Positions 61,758 to 64,000 of a stretch of 64,000 nt of DNA are shown piece by piece (position 1 is the first letter of the stretch; every line of letters starts with the position of its first letter). Where the stretch lies: NCBI GenBank assembly GCA_904063045.1, contig CAJFCJ010000006.1:2992408-3056407 (forward strand). Direction: 5' to 3'. The position numbers and the translations under genes are program-made. This DNA comes from Dimorphilus gyrociliatus. Its lineage: Eukaryota > Annelida > Polychaeta > Dinophilidae. Under the pieces are notes generated by a model. It was given only the letters and a program-made list of their open reading frames with translations, searched no databases and was not told where the DNA came from.

Positions 61758-64000
61758 ATGGCGTCCGGGGCGCTCCTAAAGGAAGAATTTGTTTTTATCA
61801 TCAATCTCTGTATCTTTATAGAAAGAATTGGAGCATATAATTTAGATGTTAATACTGTATTAGCTAACAAAGGAGATGATAACTCAGCCTTCGGGTATTC
61901 TATAGCACAACACTGGGATGGCAAAAGAGCTACGTAAGTTTTATAGGCTACTTTTTATCTCATTATTTATTAGAAGTAAGCTTAACTATTCTATATATTT
62001 TAACAAATCAATACTTTTTAAATAAGCTATATCTGTGAATATAAATCTTTTTTATGGGGGCCATTTCCGGTCGCATACTTTCTAGCGGATTGATAGACAC
62101 TGGCTGTTTTTTCTCCAGAATTTTTATTGCATGAAGGGCTCCTATCAATTCTTTGTTTGACAAGCTTTATACAATACTGAACGTTGACCTAAATAAATTA
62201 ATAGTTTTCTGATAAAATTTGTTAGGTTTTTGTTCTAAAAAAAAAAAGAAATACTTAATTTAAACTATTCATTGTTCCTTTAATGTTTTATATTTTCCAA
62301 CGCAAATCATTAAACAAATTTTTATGAACAGTCTATTTTTAAAAAATAACTATTTTAAAGTAAAAAATAATATACTTAACAATAGTTTTCTCATTGTTTG
62401 ATGATTATTCATCACGGATTGTAATCTCCAAAATATCCGGTTGCTGAAAAACACACTTTATCAAATACTCTTGATAGAATGTCTGTTTTTTTTTAAAAAA
62501 AACTTTCCATTTATAAAAAGATCTTATGTTGACAATGTTTATTGTTCAGATCCGAAAATTTGATAAGAATCTTTTTGTAGTTTGAAAAAGAAAATTGAAA
62601 AGGATAAAACGAATTATTATGTTTTCTTAACTGTTTTACAGGTGATAAGTTTTATTGCTTGAGGGCAACAGACTAAAATTAAGTAAACACACTGGAACAT
62701 ATTTTTTATCCAGATGAAATGAAAACACCGATCAATTGTGATAAACTGTTTATTATACAATAATTTTTTTCCTGTCAATTATCACTTATTTTACAGACTA
62801 TATCTAAAATTAACTAATCTACATTTAATGCTTGATACCCCTTTTTGTGAACTAAATTATAATTAGGCCTATTCTAATAGTACAACTTGTTTTACAGGCT
62901 ATTAGTTGGTTCGCCATTGCATTCATCTACATATAATAATGAAATTGAGGACTTTAGCTGCAAACACTCTTCATTATTAGAAAATGAGTTATATAGAAGA
63001 AAACCTGGCTCAACCTTTCAATGTGACATCGAAGCCACTACTAAACAGTTAAACAATTGTTCCTACTGGATTACCGGATGGGAAACTTGCCTCCCAACGG
63101 CGTTATATAAACTAGAAGGACTAAAACCCAATAGTCCTTACAATGTTCAAGAGAGCCGAAGAGGAATGGGCTTGGGAACAGTTGTTCATTCGTCCTCAAA
63201 AGATCGAAGTGTTGATCCACTTAAGTATGAATCTCTTGCCTGTGCCCCTTTGTGGTCAACAGTGTTAAATACTGAGGAAAAAATGTTCACCATGGGTACT
63301 TGTTTTCGTGAACCAATAGAGGTAAAAAAAATATTTGTGTTGTAGTTCTAAATCAACAGGCAAATTAAATTTTTCAGACACCCCCGAGTAGAAGAGCCAA
63401 AGGTTATGATTGGTTTACTTTCTCAAGACCGGCCAAATTAAATCTTGACAGTCGCTCGGATATCCAGGATATTTTTCAATTTTTTCATAACTCAGCCCAA
63501 GGATTCTCAGTCGATAGTAATAAAAAAAGTCAAGTTCAAGTTGCGGGAGCACCTCTAGCCAATTTTTTCAGAGGTGGATTTATTATATCCTTAATCGGTG
63601 ATGAAGAGGAGTATAAAGGGAAAAACAATAGGGATGAAACTGCTAAGGTTGGACGATATGTCTTACATTATCCAACAGGAAATAACCGCTTGAAGAGATT
63701 GGATAAAATACATTATTCGGGTATGTTGGGATATTCTGTAGCTCTACTTAGTGTTACAGATCCTAAAGATCCACGCAGATTTGATGATAAATATCGCACT
63801 AGCTTTACTAAGTGTTTGGCATATAATAATTCAAATGACTGCAGGCATGATGAGAGAATGAAACTATTTAAGAAATGTTCAAAAGGTGACTTTGAGATAT
63901 GTCGGCTAAGCACACTGGAATTAACGCCACATTTTTATAGCAATGTTGGTGTTGTTGCTGGAGCACCAGCTCTCGAAACGTCTAGTGGCGCATTAGTCCT
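61758..64000 (+). CDS. ITGA: Integrin alpha subunit, 5' part
   Basis: The N-terminal part of an integrin alpha chain, a type I membrane adhesion receptor; the gene runs off the right edge. Exons are 61758-61933, 62898-63321 and 63378 onward. A signal-like hydrophobic stretch (FVFIINLCIFIERIGA) is followed by YNLDVNTVLANKGDDNSAFG, the canonical first strand of the beta-propeller (compare FNLD...G..S.FGYS). FGYSIAQHW and LLVGSPLHS are the first FG-GAP-type blade, and VQVAGAPLANFFRGG and VGVVAGAPAL are further blades. Cysteines of the first blades are present. No inserted I-domain is seen in the part shown. The start sits in AAAGATGGCGTCC. Confidence 0.88.

Overview
The window is nuclear DNA from an animal. 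It is AT-rich, its genes are split by GT-AG introns that are mostly 50 to 120 bp (a few reach 1 to 2.4 kb), and it encodes bilaterian families: Pellino, alpha-type nicotinic acetylcholine receptor subunits, cGMP-dependent protein kinase, a peptide-type GPCR, rhotekin, an integrin alpha chain, an OATP transporter and an Ikaros/Hunchback-type zinc-finger protein. Seventeen genes in 64 kb, with no recognisable transposon ORF, point to a compact invertebrate genome. A small lophotrochozoan such as a miniature annelid would fit, but that is inference. All exon joins below were read by hand from splice sites and reading phase.

Layout. 0-7 kb: SART1 (minus, cut by the left edge) head-to-head with Pellino (plus), then ACP6 (minus). 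7-14 kb: a C2H2 protein with an Ikaros/Hunchback-like C-terminal finger pair (minus), an intronless NUDT9 (plus) and PXYLP1 (minus). 14-20 kb: the KAT5/Tip60 acetyltransferase (plus) and a rhodopsin-family GPCR (minus). 20-30.5 kb: R3HCC1-like (minus), a PAPS sulfotransferase (plus) and a GST with a myristoylation-type N-terminus (minus). 32-45 kb: two nAChR alpha-type subunits in tandem (plus). 45-52.7 kb: a long repeat-rich noncoding stretch holding a candidate remote first exon. 52.7-55 kb: PKG (plus). 55.5-58 kb: a divergent SLCO/OATP with nine exons (minus), head-to-head with rhotekin (plus, ten exons, 58.3-61.5 kb). 61.7 kb to the right edge: the 5' part of an integrin alpha gene.

The genes do not form one pathway. 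Local themes are the nAChR pair, two histidine acid phosphatases of different subfamilies (ACP6 and PXYLP1) about 6 kb apart, and close divergent gene pairs that probably share promoters (SART1/Pellino, OATP/rhotekin).

The noncoding DNA carries three recurrent signals. One is a family of sites close to the CTCF core, lying between or inside genes. The second is a cluster of five TCACGTGAC palindromes confined to the nAChR region. The third is a set of (TA)n tracts repeatedly interrupted by the same CTG/CAG step, giving a TATACTGTATATACAGTATA-type palindrome. I did not find a wholly new multi-gene system. The best leads are these motif families, the membrane-anchored-looking GST and the possible remote PKG promoter.
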